DNA of 64,000 bases from Euptelea pleiosperma (GCA_035048495.1 CM068541.1:3355929-3419928), one strand, 5' to 3'; shown: positions 1 through 24,895, numbered from the stretch's first letter. Translations and numbers: made by a program. Notes: generated by a model from the letters alone, not told the origin.

Positions 1-1576
1 AAATTAAATGTGACTGAAACTTCAGGTTTAGAGGTTCAATCCCATCTTTCTTGAAAAATAAAAACTGAAATTTGATAATAGTTTCATTCCTTAAAAGTGC
101 TTGGTGTTGCCACCAACATTGTTTTCTCGTGAGAAAATTGTCTAATTTCCTTATCAGGACGAAGGTCGATCGATCTTGTATTAAGGTTATTCTGGTAGGA
201 CTGGATTGTGATTCTATATAAGCTATGATTAGAGGCTTAACTGGTATATATATGATGTAATTTTCGCATATACTTGGAACTCTTAGATCGCCTTCTCCCG
301 CCAATGTAGTTTGTAATGAACCATGTAATTTGCATTAATTTGTGTATTTCTTTCTTTTTTCCTCTGTTTTTGACATTGCCGTTTGCCAAGCTTGGCATCT
401 AGAGACCTTTGATAATTGGACACCTTTTCTATATACTAGCATTGTAAGAAGGATTCAATCTAGGGAGACAAATATTGACAAAAGGCTTTCTGTTGCCATC
501 CTAAAACAATTGAAACCAATCTTATTTTCGAAGGTAATTACACCCTAACTGAAGTTGGTCTAGCTGATTTTTTTTATTTTTGGTCACTACTATGAAATCG
601 TGTAGCTAGCGCCGGTCCCCACGGACCAGAAACCTGTTCATTTTCTTTGCCAGGTGGCTAACATTCTGAATATGAAAGTGTATGGTTATGGGAGTCAGGT
701 CGTCTCCTGGCGGTTTATCTCCTTTATTTTTATTCATTGGGCTTTCTTTCTGAGAATGTCTAGAGAAAGGGGAAGAAGGAAGTCGCACAGCGAAGGTTTC
801 ACCAACTTCACGTCAAGTTTACACTGAAGTGAAATCTTGTCAAAGCAAACCAACGGTTGGTTGAACCTTAGAACTTAGCAAGGGTCCGTAATAAGCCAGT
901 CTTCCTTTTAATAATAAGAATTAAGAAGTGTACCTGCAACTAAGATGTTTTATCTTTTTGAGTAAAAATGAGGATCGGCGTTTCAAGACACGTTAAAGAT
1001 TGCAAGATTCGTGATCGGTGGTTTCGTCTTAGAAACTTAATCAAGTTACTCCCAATAATCTATATCAGCTTGTACATGGATCTAATGGCATAGTCATATA
1101 GTTTCAGAACTAATTAAGCTCATCTCATACCCAATCATCTCGTAAACTCATTATTATGTCCTTATTTTCATGTTACAATGTTTTAGATTAATTAAAAGAA
1201 ATATTACCAGTACGTTGTTCGATCAATAAGCGTGTACGTACGTACGATTTTGATGTAAATTGGCACACCGTTACATCCTAAGGTTTCCCAATAATTACAG
1301 ATATTTGAACTAAAATACCCAATAAAGAGAAACTTTTTCCCCCCACTTCCCTTCATGAATATGCCCAATATTTAGATAGTGAAGAATCAATTTGGTCATT
1401 TATTACATTGGAGAAAACTGAGGATTTCAGTTTTGTGCAAATCTTTGACATTAAAAACATTTTCTAAAATGATAATGCAATGCAACAAAAATAAAGATGA
1501 CAACTGCAACAGCACCAAAATCTTGTCACACAGTCCATTTTGGGAAATGTGACACAGATTTACCATTACAACGACC
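1..1576. other. Upstream intergenic DNA, no supported gene
   Basis: No gene can be supported here. An open frame around 380-532 (+) ends in a plausible splice donor (AAG then GTAATT) and could be an exon remnant, but I do not recognise its protein and see no partner exon. The rest is AT-rich without clear coding bias. Confidence 0.5.
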
Positions 1577-1583
1577 TATAAAT
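1577..1583 (+). promoter_or_regulatory. TATA box of the F-box gene
   Basis: TATAAAT lies about 80 bp before the ATG at 1661, the usual distance for a plant TATA box plus a short leader. Function is inferred from sequence and position. Confidence 0.6.
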
Positions 1584-1660
1584 CTCAGGCTTACCTTTCA
1601 CGTACGTCTCTCCCTTCACCCTATTCAGCTCTCCTTCTAGCTGCGCATAATAGCAAATCC

Positions 1661-4600
1661 ATGGCTAAAACCAGTACTGTCATGCTTACTAAGCTTCCAC
1701 AAGAACTATTTATTCTAATAGTTTCTTTCTTACCATTCATAGATGCGGTAAGACTGTGCTCGTTGTCGAGGCGATGGACAAACCTATGGATCTACAGCAG
1801 GATTATAGAACTTGATGAGAGCTTCTTCACCAACAAAGAAAATAGTCTACTACTCTTGGGTGTCGGCCAAAATTCTTGGACATGGCTAATGAGAAGAAAA
1901 TTTATTGAGTTTGTCGACAGGATGATGCCTCGTTTCATCGCGTTCCAGCTCTCCAAGTTCAGCCTTCGGGTCTGTTACCAACGCGGGTACCATTACAACA
2001 TGGAGGAGTGGATCACGCATGCAGTCAAAAGAAACGTCGAGGAACTCATTCTAGACTTCTCAGAAGAAGATTCCCTACAGACCCTTCCTACCTTCTACGG
2101 ACCACGCTTCACTTTATCGAAATTTTTCTACAACTATGGAAGATCTATGCGGGGTTTGAGCTTGAAGTCCTGTCACCTGGGACCTTATAATTTCCAGAGC
2201 TTTATCTCACTGACTACCATGTCATTAACAAGGATTGAGACGTCGAATGAGGTAGTCATGAATCTGTTAACTAACTGCCCACTTCTTGAGGTCTTGAGTC
2301 TAGTGGAGTGCACTAAACTGCTTAAGCTCGAAATTTCTTCTCCTGGGTTGAGGTTGATCAGGTTGATCGTGAGGAATTGCACGCCGCTATCACATGGTTT
2401 TGAGCTTTGCGCTCCAAGACTTCGATATTTCGAGTACTTCGGAGACATTGTGAGGTTTGAAATGAAAAATTTAAAGGACCTAGTAGAGGTTGTATTGGAT
2501 TATGGGCTAGGGAACTTCTACCATTACCACTCCGTTGAGCTCAATGGTCTTCTTAGGGGTTTCAGTCGAGCGAAGGTCTTACTACTATGTAGTTACATTT
2601 TCAAGGTATATATGCTTTCTTTCCGAATCTTTTTTTCTCATTTTCTTTGGTAGGTAAAATGAATTTGATTAAAAAAACACTTGAAGAGGACGAGATGGCC
2701 TCCCAAAACAAGCAATAAATTAAAAGGCCTCCACTTACTCACGATAGATTAAGAAATTCCACTTGAAAACCATATCCTCGAAGAAAATACCCCTTCCCTC
2801 CTTATATAACTTCACCCAAAGAAAGATGACCCCTTTGTTCTCTAAAACCAAAGCTTCCGACGACATACTTATCCCCTCAATATTAATGCAAACACCCTAT
2901 TATTATTCTTTCTCCAAATGCTCCAAATCACTGCAAGTCTTTTACCAAGGCCACTGAAACCCTTGCACTCCCAGGAGAAAAGCAACTCTTCAATGTATCT
3001 TAGCGACACCCAAGCAACTCCAAAATTCCAAAAAATTAACCACACCGTACCTCTCAAGCCCACCTACTGAAGAAAGATGTGATATCACTGGACTGGGCAA
3101 TGATTGACAACACTAATACCTCTCCTCTAAAGAAGATCCATGATCTGAACTCTTCCCCAAACCGTGGGTAAATCAATCCAAGAACCGGACTTTCAAAGGC
3201 GCCTTTCTACCCTAAGCTCGACTTGTTGGAAAATTTTCTACCCCACAATCCCAAGCATGGTGGCCATTATCAGGAAACTGCATCTCACATGTTGTAGTTG
3301 TTTTCTTATTAGAAATAAGGAACATATATATATCATGAAACTCAATGCTAAGAGAAGTCTCCAAACGCCATCTTTCATTCCAAAAAATAACTCTATCACC
3401 TCTACCAGCCCTGAACATCACCCCCTTATCAAATTTCTGCATCCCACTCACAATCCATTTCGACACTTCATACTGGCCCATACAGACCTCTCGACTCGCC
3501 ATTGGACCAACCCATCGCACGTACTTTTCCCATGCTTAATTAGCAACAATAACCCTATGCCATTGTCCCTCTCAATCCTGAATCTCCACAACCTCCCTCT
3601 CATGGCTTCATTCATACTACGTACGCAGCTTTCTACTAATACCTAAGCAACATGGAAAAGAAAGACATTAGTTAATTTGAAAACATGTAGAGGAAAAACA
3701 TCTAGTAATTAACTAGCTACTACACTGATTGATCTAAAAGGTTCAATTGCCATGGATCTTGCAATCCATGGTGTTTCAGCTAGTCGTGTTGATGTAAGCA
3801 ATTCATATGTATTTCTTATGTCACACAGCTCAAAAACCCTAGATTGTGGTATTATCCACAGTATTGGAACTTGAAAGGCTTTTTATTATGGTAGCTGGTG
3901 AGCAACATGTACAAAACGGCATCTCGTGTTTAAATACAATTGAAATTTGTTAGGTCGATACTGTTGACGATCGACGTTATTTGAATCGCATTCCTCGAGG
4001 ATTCTCAAGTATTTTTTTTTTTTTACAATTTCCATAGTAATAAATGTACTTATCCATTAAATATAATGTTATTGTATAACCACAAATTATAAGTTGGTTC
4101 ATCAATATCGAATTCTTAAATCAGTTTATGTAATTCATATAGATTTTGCCCTCACAGTACTATTTGTACTATAAGCCACCATTGCCATTAGTAAATCTTG
4201 AGCATATGACATTGAAGACGGGCGTGAAAGGATATGAGCTCCCTGTGATATTTTGTTTGCTTGGGAGTTCGCCAAACATCAAAAGCCTCTCCATTCTAAC
4301 AGGTTTCGTCAGGTCTTTCGATGTGAGTACTTGTAATGAATATTAATGGCACCAATTTAATTTCTGTTTCTGAACCACTTTTCATTACATATTTATGATC
4401 TCTATCAATCAATTTGTAGGAGTTCGTGTATTCTCACTTTCCTCCGGTGCCAAATGGACTTTGGACGCCACCAGGTTTGCCTTTTGTTCATCTCAAGACA
4501 GTGAAAATGGAGGGCTTCACAGGAAATGAATGCGAAATGAATCTACTGAAATTTTTGTTGAGAAATGCAAGGGTTTTGGAAACAATGATCATCATACCTC

Positions 4601-4713
4601 GACAATATTCATCTATAGGATCTAGTGGAGGAGCTTCATCTTCGATTTCATTGGCAATTAAAGAGCTCCTAAATGTTGAGAGTGCATCTGAAAATGTAGA
4701 GATAACATCCTGA
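1661..4713 (+). CDS. F-box/FBD/LRR-repeat protein
   Basis: Exons 1661-2605, 4143-4322 and 4420-4713 join in phase 0 to give 472 aa. Residues about 9-50 form an F-box (LTKLPQELFILIVSFLPF, then LCSLSRRWTNLW), the Skp1-binding module of SCF ubiquitin ligases. Irregular leucine-rich repeats follow, for example LLTNCPLLEVLSLVECTKL. The last exon has an FBD-type region (LKTVKMEGFTGNECEMNLLK, then FLLRNARVLE). The family role is to select substrates for ubiquitination; the target is unknown. Donors are GTATAT and GTGAGT. The exon 2 acceptor is the AG at 4141-4142, or the AG at 4156-4157, which would drop five residues in frame. Intron 1 (1.5 kb) holds an antisense LINE fragment. No internal stop is seen, so the gene looks intact, though this family is rich in pseudogenes. 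Confidence 0.85.
2660..3530 (-). mobile_element. L1-type LINE fragment in F-box intron 1
   Basis: Broken minus-strand frames match the end of plant L1-type ORF2. The stretch 3520-3212 has a retrotransposon-type region with GRGDRVIFWNERW. The stretch 3063-2869 has a zf-RVT-like tail with AVIWSIWRKNNNRVF. It is 5' truncated with frameshifts and stops, so inactive. The 3' end lies toward 2660. It is antisense to the host gene. Confidence 0.7.
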
Positions 4714-4924
4714 ATTGCAGTTTGGGACCAATTAATGTATACTCCTTGTGGTTCCTTTTTTTTTTTTTTCCTTGTTCAAGAGGCCAATTAAACAAAAATA
4801 TAATCCCAGTTTCTCTAATTTCATGTGATATATATGATGCTATAAAAGACTGAATCACCAGAAATGATCACTTAAAGAGTTCATTGCTGAGATTCCTTCA
4901 AGGCCTAGCACTACATTTACCTAA

Positions 4925-5199
4925 GGGCGTGTTTGATTGCCAAGTTGGAAAATTGCATTTTCCCTGGGAAAAGACAATTGTCCCGTGCGATTTAAATCTG
5001 AATAATTTTCCCTACTAAGCGCGCCCGGAATTCATTTTCTATCCAGATAGGTAGTGAGAATTCATATTTCCACCTGAAAACATGTCTTTATTTTCTCACA
5101 TGATTGAAATATATGTTCTCAGTTGCAATCAATCAACCATTTAAGGCATTTCCCAGATGTGTTTTCTCGGGAAAATTTTCTGTGCAATCAAATACGCCC
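4925..5199. mobile_element. Tourist-like MITE (PIF/Harbinger type)
   Basis: The ends are inverted repeats: GGGCGTGTTTGATTGC at the left and GCAATCAAATACGCCC at the right. The element is flanked by TAA at 4922-4924 and 5200-5202, a 3-bp target duplication typical of PIF/Harbinger elements. It is about 275 bp and noncoding. Related copies are at 30312-30613 and 35956-38079. It lies about 210 bp past the F-box stop codon. Confidence 0.85.
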
Positions 5200-5202
5200 T
5201 AA

Positions 5203-6884
5203 GTCGATCGCATATCCATGCTGCTGCGTCAGTAACAGAAGAGGAAGATGTACGTGGTCACTCTTTGAAGTATCAAATTTTGCATTATCTGGCAGGTGAA
5301 GGTAATAATTCCATCACTACACAGTCTACACCAAAAAGCCCAAAAAAAAAAAAAAAAGCACTCAAAAGTCACAAAAAATGGCGGCCCATGTCCGTCGGTC
5401 TAAAAGGCGCTAAAAAAAATGGAGACATCAGATGTTTAATAGTACAAGGGACCAAGTACGCTATTTTTTTTGGACTTTAGCATACTGCAAATCAAGTTCG
5501 CCATTTTTATTTCATTAAATCCGGCTTGTTTGTTTTTTACCCCTGCGTGGCGCAAGTGCGCCACATGACACAAATACTTGGTGACAAAATTCTAGCCATT
5601 GGATCTCATTACCCAAAAAAAATGCGTGGAAGGATCCAATGGTTAGAAGTCATCACCCAATGAAAAACACTTGATTCCAATGGCTAGAAATCACCAATAC
5701 GTGGGAGACTTTGGTGTGATGATAATTTGATAGCGATCATATTATATCTAGTGTCACATGTGTTTAATTTCAACATAGGTCATCGCTTCCGTATATTATT
5801 TATACAAATTTCTAATATATGTGTCATGGGTTGTGAAAATATCGTTATTTGATATGTGTGGTTCACTGCACTTGCCTTGGATTCAAGAGTTGGATTAGCA
5901 CGACTCGGCGAGTTCTGCTGGCGAGACTCGAGGCGTGACAGAGTGCACGGAGAAGTTTAGGTCTCTTGGTTTTTGCTGTCCTTTCGTGTTTTTGGAGGAC
6001 GCCTGAAAGGCTAGAACCCACCAATTAGAAGTTGGTGTGTGGGCCCACCAAGAGGTGGTACAAAATGGCCCAAAAGAGTCAGCACGTGGGAGATTTGGGA
6101 GGGGTGTAGGATAAACGTTTTTCCTACCCAGTATACTAGAATTCATCAACAAATGATACCGGAAAGGGCCGAAACCACGAGCTTCACGTGTGTGAAGCAA
6201 GCAACGAAAGCCCTCGTGACCCAAAAATAAAAAAGAATTAAATGTTGTTAAAAGTCCATCTGAAGGGTATCCGACCAAAATGATCTAATACACGTGATAG
6301 CATGGGTCTATACTATACGACTGTATTCTAAGTAATCCAGACTGTCCATCAACAGGACCTATCTAAAAGTCTTCCTAGACCAAAAGTCAACCCAATTGGA
6401 TGATGATCATATCCGTCCACAGAATTGAAGCTTTTCTGGGCAGTCAAAGCTAACAAGATCAGTAAAAAAAAGCCTACTTTTTGAACGGTTAAGATCATCG
6501 GAATGCTGCAATAATTTGCGTATGGAAACTCTCCTGAGACATTAAAAATGATTTGAGGGAGAAGTCTTATCATATTTCAAGTCATACCTCCCCCAAAACA
6601 ATAGTGAAAAAAGATCTGCGAAATCTCCAATGGATCATATAGATCCATCACCATTATAGTAGTCTGGGTCCCATCGTAGATTTCGTATAATTTTCATTTG
6701 CATTCTAACCGTTAGATCTATCAATGTTTTCTATGAATTCAATGATTGCAGCGAATTGATAATGGATCAAATCCAATCGACATACTTTTTGTGTCACATC
6801 CAACCCAAGAGGTGGGCCCTTGATTAGATCGTACGATTAATCATACCTAATACCATGTCTACTACATAGACTGTAATATATATA
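5203..6884. other. Intergenic DNA, no gene recognised
   Basis: The DNA is AT-rich with poly-A runs (5341-5356). Short open frames on both strands, the longest at 5895-6278 (-), resemble nothing I know and have no splice or codon support. Confidence 0.5.
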
Positions 6885-7107
6885 CATGGTTTTAAAAAGG
6901 TCGTTGTATGTTTACACAAAAAAAAAAAAAAAAAAAGGTCGTTGTAAAATAACGGCCGTTATAACAGTAACGCACCAAACCTGTTACGTTAATGTTTCTA
7001 GCCATTATTTTGGGGAAGAAAAACAAAATAATATTGACTGTTTTCGGACTCAGATGTGACACGTTAAGGGACCGTTATAACGTTGTAACGAACCATTGAA
7101 AACTTTG
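6885..7107. mobile_element. Degraded small hAT-like element
   Basis: The left end CATGGTTTTAAAAAGG and the right end (reverse complement CAAAGTTTTCAATGG) resemble the hAT-type ends at 36455, 57673 and 59506. ATAACGGCCGTTATAAC and GACCGTTATAACG motifs lie near the ends. An A-run interrupts the left arm. The flanks TATATATA and ATATAAAG match poorly as a target duplication, so the copy is probably old. Confidence 0.5.
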
Positions 7108-7170
7108 ATATAAAGGAAAGAAAATTTTAAATGCAGAGGACTCTCGTGGTCCTACGTAATGCATTTTCTT

Positions 7171-7390
7171 GGGCCCACTAACCGCATGGATGTTTACCCC
7201 ACTCCCTTGACGGATGTACACACAAAAAACCTTTCTGATTGGTTATCTTTAGCCATTAGTTATAGCACTTGTTTTAAGAATGATCGTAGCCGTTGGATTC
7301 AAGCATATTTTTTGGTTACTAATGAAGCTGTTTTTTGGTATGTACATCCATTAAGGGGTGGGCTAAACATCCATGCGGTTGGTGGGTCCA
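7171..7390. mobile_element. Foldback MITE in the beta-glucosidase promoter
   Basis: Inverted arms run from GGGCCCACTAACCGCATGGA to its near complement ending GGTTGGTGGGTCC. The GCATGGATGTTT core is shared with the foldback MITEs of 26-39 kb, but this copy lacks their CACGTG arm. It ends about 145 bp before the TATA box. Confidence 0.65.
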
Positions 7391-7534
7391 AGAAAATGTA
7401 CAACGTAGGGCCACAATAGTCCTTTTCACGACAAATTTATTTCGTCTCATCTTCACTTGTGTCAAACTTTTGGTAGCAAAACACCTTTTTTGTTGCTTCG
7501 ATCACCAACCGCTCCTTCTCCTCTCTTCTTCACA

Positions 7535-7542
7535 TATATAAA
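7535..7542 (+). promoter_or_regulatory. TATA box of the beta-glucosidase gene
   Basis: TATATAAA lies 53 bp before the ATG at 7596, after a CT-rich stretch. Position and sequence suit a plant core promoter; the short leader would be about 20-30 nt. Confidence 0.65.
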
Positions 7543-7595
7543 GGACCCATCTCAGTTCTCTCCCTCTGGATCGGAGCAAGAAATCATCTCTTACG

Positions 7596-12939
<5,344 letters not shown>

Positions 12940-13269
12940 GAATTGTAACTGAACCTCATAACACAGTGCAGTAGATATTACAAATTCTTGTATATAACAA
13001 TGCAGTTAGTCCTAGGTTTTCGAGCAGGACACCAAACTTCGCTCTAATTGTGTAGTGAGTCAAGGAGGAGAAAAATAAGTATGGCATCAGTGATGTGTTG
13101 GACATTATAGATTTGGTATGTATAATTTTTCTTTGTTACTATTTTTAAAAAAATTCCATTTGGTAAGCAAGATCAAACGTAGAGAAATCATTATGGAAAC
13201 AAAAACAAAAAACAATTTGGCAAGTCTAGTTCTAACTGAAAATGTAAATTATATATTTTGTTCCACTGA

Positions 13270-14880
13270 GGTTGCATAGTATATTAGCTCAGTGAAACAA
13301 AATAAAAGACTTAGGATTATTGAACTGAGAAAAATAATAGGGGCTAGGCCCTATATAAACAATTTTTATGAGATTTATTGAGCAAAGCGACGGATGGATA
13401 CAAAGGAGGAGGTTGAGAGACCTCCTTACATGAAGCCCTTTCTCTTTATCTTCAAGCGCCCTTGCGTACCTTTCTCTCCAAATGCCCCACACTAGAGAAT
13501 GGAACAATTTCGCATGGGGAAAAACATAAATTGCCCAACTGCTAAGAGTATCTATAACTGTTCCAGGCATAATCCATGTCATCCCAAATAGAGAGAAAAA
13601 CGACACCATACCTCTCTGGCTAACCTACAACGAAGGAGAAGGTAGTTAACAAATTCCCCACTCACCTTGCACATAACGCAATAGCCCAATACATCTTCAC
13701 TTGATGAGATTGTCGATGGTCAAGATCTTATCTAACGTTGCACACCATACAAAGAAGGCCACCCGAGATGGAACTTCAGAGCCCCAAACAATCGCTGCCA
13801 GAAATGAAGATCTAGAAGACGACGCCAAAGCCACATAGATGGACCTAACATAAAACACACCATTGCCAGAGAGGAAAATCACCACACCAACGATCAACCC
13901 AAAACCGGACCCGGTCTCCTTTACCCACCTTGTACCACACATATTTGGTAAAGTCCATAGAAACATTCATAATTCGTCTCCAAACACCACAACCATTGGG
14001 GTATCTAACCACACCACTATCCCAACCAAAGTTACAACCATATTTTGCCACGATAACTCTTCTTTAAAGGCTATCATCCTCTACCCCAAATACCACAACC
14101 ACTTGTCGAGAAGCACTGTGTTCGTAGTCTTCAAGTTCTTCAACCCCTAAGCCACCCTGTTTCGTAGGAAAGCAAAGTGTGTTCCAATCAATAAAGTCGA
14201 ATTTGGATCCCTCTAATCTGTCGTTCCACAGAAACCCTTGATCAACTTATCAAGCTTTTTGACCACACACATTGGAATGGAAAAGAGAGAGGAAGTAAAT
14301 AGATAAATTAGATTATGTGCTCTTGATCGACCCAAACCCCACCAACACAATCCACCCCACCCACCCCCGAGAAGAAACTCGAGAAAATCCCAACTAACAT
14401 GGCCGTATGCCTTCTTTATATCAATATTGCACACAACTCCTAGCACTCCAACACACCTTCTAGAGTTGATACACTCGTTAGCAATGAGAACACTCTAAAA
14501 AATCTGTCTACCTTACATGAAAGTACCCTGAGAAGGAGAAATAATGGAGGACATCACCTCCCGAATATTACATGGACATCAAAAATCTTTGTTCTAACAG
14601 AAGGTATGGTTTTCCTGCACAGTCGTTTCCCATTGTTCCCTGTTTCCAAGGGAACCTCAGATAATCAAGCCGCTTCAGCCAGCGAAAGCACAATCGTCTC
14701 CCACCACCTTCTGCTCGCCTCTGAAATCTTCACAGTTCTTTCCTTGCCCTTCCATACCTCCTCAAAACAGAAGGAAGGATTTAACTTCAATCCTCACCTC
14801 CTTCCTCTTAGTTGTTGTTATTCTTATAGCTGCCATTAAACTTGCCAAGCCATTCTTCAAGCCTAATGAGTTGAAAGAGT
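13270..14880 (-). mobile_element. 5'-truncated L1-type LINE remnant
   Basis: Minus-strand pieces follow ORF2 order. Near 14560-14450 is an RT segment with the QGAFMQGRQI-like and NECIN-like features of plant L1s (frameshifted). At 14446-14213 is a reverse-transcriptase motif, DIKKAYGHVSWDFLEFLL. At 14051-13845 is GKGDRVRFWVDRWCGD. At 13966-13697 is a zf-RVT region with SRVAFFVWCATL. At 13609-13289 is a WGIWRER-type tail. Stops and frameshifts show it is dead. It begins about 330 bp past the beta-glucosidase stop. Confidence 0.8.
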
Positions 14881-16804
14881 CCGGTGATCCCATCACTCGG
14901 GCATATATTTAACATGCCCCGATAGGTTCAAAACCATGCTTCCATATTTAAGCATGCCGAGTCCACCAAAATGGTAAGGTGTCGGGGTTTATCAACTAAC
15001 TTTACGCTTGAAAATTAAATGAAAACTGATTTTCTATATTGTTCAAGTTTGTGTTTACTGATTCTCGTTTGCATATCAAGCCTGTGCAATGTATTACATT
15101 GAACGTCAAGCATTGATCAATCAGATGGATCAAGTGATAACTGTTCTACAGAGATCTTGTTTTTCTCCCTTGAATCTCATTTTTCTGCCACTGCAAATCT
15201 GAAGCATTACAGTTCAATATACTACTTTCCTTTAGGTGGTTCCGGAATAGGCTGGGATCAAGATCTTAAGTTACAAACTGCATGGTTTATATAGAATGGG
15301 CGAACACTATAGCAGTGGTACAAAAATAACCTTCAAAGGAGGAAAACTATATACACAATTCCCCGAAAAGAAATGTATACCACTGAGTTCTTGTAGAAAA
15401 TAATGAAGCACGTCTAATTGAAGGATTGTATACCTTTCAATTAATGGAGTTGTTTTAGCTGATAAAAAGTTGTTAACAGTAACACAACTAAAATCCAATA
15501 ACAATTCATATGCCAAGCACTAATCTTGCCCCAACTTCTCTAACAATCACATTTGACCTTTTCATGGTTGAAATAAAATGAAAATTAGATGCAAGTAATC
15601 CTAGTATACTATTGCAGTAATGTACAGATTGAAAGCTCATCACATTCCTCTAGATACTTCATTTCTCATCTTTGAAACAAATGACTAAAATGTTTACTAT
15701 TACTGCCTCAATTGCTTGCAAATCAGATGAGGAAAAATATAATATAGAAAAGCGGGAAGCCGGGAACTTTAACGAGAGTGGAAAGGGAACCAGACCTTCT
15801 ACTTTGGGTGAAGGAGAAAAGTCAATTTTTGGACTCTATCCTGATTCTCACACACCTCTTTGCACAAGCAAGACCACTCTTAATGTCAATTTTTCTTGAT
15901 CAGTGACCTAAAGAAGCAGACCTCAGACCTAGACAACTAAGCCTCACTCTTAATGTCACTTTCAAGCCAGCTCAAGCCCAGAATTAGAACTCGCTCCATG
16001 CTATTTCACAAGTTCCTTTTTATACAAATGGAGAAAAATGATATACATGAAATGATTGAGCAATTCAACTACAAATGATATCTATGATCCGGTCATAGTA
16101 GGGTATACTAAGACATGTGGCCATGTGATGGTGAAGAGAAGCGACTAAAACTGCTTAAGAGACGGGATACAACTTAACAAAACTCTGAACTTGAGGAGCT
16201 CTAATCCAACAACAAGAACCATAATTTCCAAATATTAAAATATTCAGAACTCACTCAAACAAATAAAATCTATTCTAAAACAAGCCAAAGTTGGATAATC
16301 TAGCTCTTGAATTGAAATTCAACACAACCCAGATGAAAAAACAGAGAAAATTCCAACCGAAGCACAGAAATGCCAAAACAGTAAAAAAAAAAATGCACTG
16401 GAACTCCCAATCCCAATATTCCACAAAACAAGATGAAAACATGAAGAATATAGCTCAAGAACAGAAAGTAAACAAAACCCAGAAAAATTAAAGCATAAAT
16501 TTCAGAAAATAGAGTACCCATCAACAGAAATGTTGTAGTCTTGCTAATTGTGGTGCCTATATCTGCTCTCGAAGTGGGACAAATAAATGCTCTGTTGCTT
16601 GAACTACAAGAACAGCAAGCCAAGCCTTTATCTTGCTTCTTTACAACATGGGTGGTGACTAATGTGCACACGAGAATCATGGGAACCCCTAAACTGCGAC
16701 AATTCGATGTCCACAACGAAGAGATTGATGAGAAATTCGCGGCGGCAATCGTCATTTGCAGAGATGGAACCGAAAACACAAGGGACGGAAGTAAAAGCAG
16801 AGAC
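14881..16804. other. No gene recognised
   Basis: About 1.9 kb without a recognised product. The longest open frame, 16300-16887 (-), is rich in hydrophobic residues from low-complexity DNA and matches no family I know. I cannot exclude an unannotated gene with its start near 16750 on the minus strand. Confidence 0.4.
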
Positions 16805-16853
16805 AAACTTTGATGTCGATCTTTGATGTCGTGGAAGATCGACATCAAAGTTT
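16805..16853. repeat. Perfect 18-bp inverted repeat (hairpin)
   Basis: AAACTTTGATGTCGATCT is followed 13 bases later by its exact reverse complement. The loop TTGATGTCGTGGA repeats part of the arm. A strong stem-loop would form in RNA or single-stranded DNA. Function unknown. Confidence 0.9.
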
Positions 16854-18234
16854 GATAACCACCCCTCCAAAATGCCACGTGGAACACTCTTCAGCTCAAT
16901 GACCCAAGGATGTGGAAAAAATTTAGATGCAGGGGACTTTGGATGCAGTCGATGCAGAGGGGTCTCGTGGCCCTACATGTTAACTGGGCCCACATGCTAG
17001 ATGTTAGTATACTAAGTAACAGAGACAGAGACGGTTGCAAGGAAGTCAACAGCCTGGTTAGATTCATGCATATGAACAAAAGAAAAGGACTCAAATAGAT
17101 AGAAGCTTGAGCTTTAAAAAGATCTGGTCCACTGGGCCTTCAGGCCCATGACCAACATAGAGTGTATGTGCAGTCAGGCTTGGCTCAATACTGGACAGTA
17201 CACGCCCATTGAATCCACCTAACCCATTGAGGTAAAAAATAAACATCAAATTTTCGCTCACTTCAGTAAGCGACAGCTATACAATGGAGGTTGGACCCTT
17301 TGTATATATAGGTGTCGCTCCTGAAGTGCAAGCCATCAACATTTGATGGCTTCACATGCAAGTAATTTTATTTTTTTCTGCCCATAGATAGCTCTAGATT
17401 TTGATCCTTCATCCCTGTCATTTAAAAATGTCTAATAATGAGGCTATAGATAATAGTCGCGAATCATCAAATTCAACGGTGGATACCACAGAACGATTTT
17501 TGAACCCTGCTTCTATGAGCAACACACTTTATTTTCTTACTTCCAACACATTTATACACAGTAGATTACAAGATACTTGGTATTAGAACAAGGATTGCTT
17601 GCTAAAGTGGCTTATGGGTTATTTAATGATATAGTTTAAATAGTAACACAAATTGATCGATAATCCAGATTCGTCCTAATTTATAATGCTAGTCTCGCGT
17701 GCCACGCACCACTCCGATTGGATGCCTGTCAACATCTAGTGGTGCATGAGGCTAACACTGCTCGATTCGTAATATCAATAATCCAGTGGCTTGGAACCTG
17801 ATACCCTTTTTTGACACATGGTGAATATTTTCCTCTAATGACACCCCCCCAGCCTTGTAATTGGTTAGTTATGTGGGAACCACCACAAATAACTCACTTT
17901 TTAAACAAGACAGAGAGCAAAAGTTGTAGTCCTTATAAGGCTAATGCACCTCAAAAAGCTGACAGAGAAAGATCACCAGTCCAAATATCCTTTCCCACTT
18001 AAAAAAAAAAAACATCGCATTCATCCAATGGAGAACAGAAAGTAAAGAACTGTCTTCGTCCTCAAATGCTCTATTCCTTTGAAAAAAAAATACAAGTGCT
18101 GACATTGTATACAACACAAACAATTCAAATCAGCAAAGAATTTTCTCATTTGAGGTATTTTTCCATTTTGTACATCCATCCCACCTTTTAGTATCATGGA
18201 AAGGAGGAATGTCCCAGTACTAGAAAGAGAGCTC
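16854..18234. other. Intergenic DNA and GLR 3' flank
   Basis: No gene recognised. The part next to 18234 is presumably the 3' untranslated region of the minus-strand GLR gene. Short open frames elsewhere have no recognisable product. Confidence 0.5.
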
Positions 18235-24484
<6,250 letters not shown>

Positions 24485-24751
24485 GATCGAAAACTTAAAA
24501 GTTTCCAATCAATTCTTTGGGATACACCAAATGGGTCCTAGATTTTAAGTACCCCTATCATAAAAAGAATTTTTAGTACACCAATTAATCAAGAATTTCA
24601 ATCATTTCTCTAATAAAAAGAGCTTCAACCATTTCATCTGATTATACTAACATGGGTCAAACTTTTAGAACCCATTACCCACACATCAAAAACCATTGAA
24701 AATTATACAATTTTCCAATCAATTCTTTGGATTACACCAAATGGGTCCTAG

Positions 24752-24895
24752 ATTTTTTTTATTTTTATTTTGGATAAGTATAGAATTTATTAAAAGGTCA
24801 GAAGCCAAAGAGAAGCAAACAGAAAGCCTAAGAGGTCAAGATGACCTACATACGGCAGAAACAACAAGCAAACAAGCTGCCTCGATCCCCTCTCA
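24752..24895 (-). mobile_element. Short LINE 3' end
   Basis: A T-run followed by GGATAAGTATAGAATTTATT is the same 3' terminus seen at 42668 and 49328. Only about 140 bp remain. It interrupts the region of the tandem repeats upstream of the GLR start. Confidence 0.55.

Noticed and set aside
342..548. Short plus-strand open frame with a following splice donor
   Set aside because: No recognisable protein family, no acceptor-linked partner exon and no promoter; listed only as a possible remnant.
5895..6278. Minus-strand 127-aa open frame
   Set aside because: Composition looks like translated noncoding DNA, no motif recognised and no start or splice context.
16300..16887. Minus-strand 195-aa open frame
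   Set aside because: Hydrophobic low-complexity translation of AT-rich DNA; no family recognised. It might hide a real small gene but cannot be supported.
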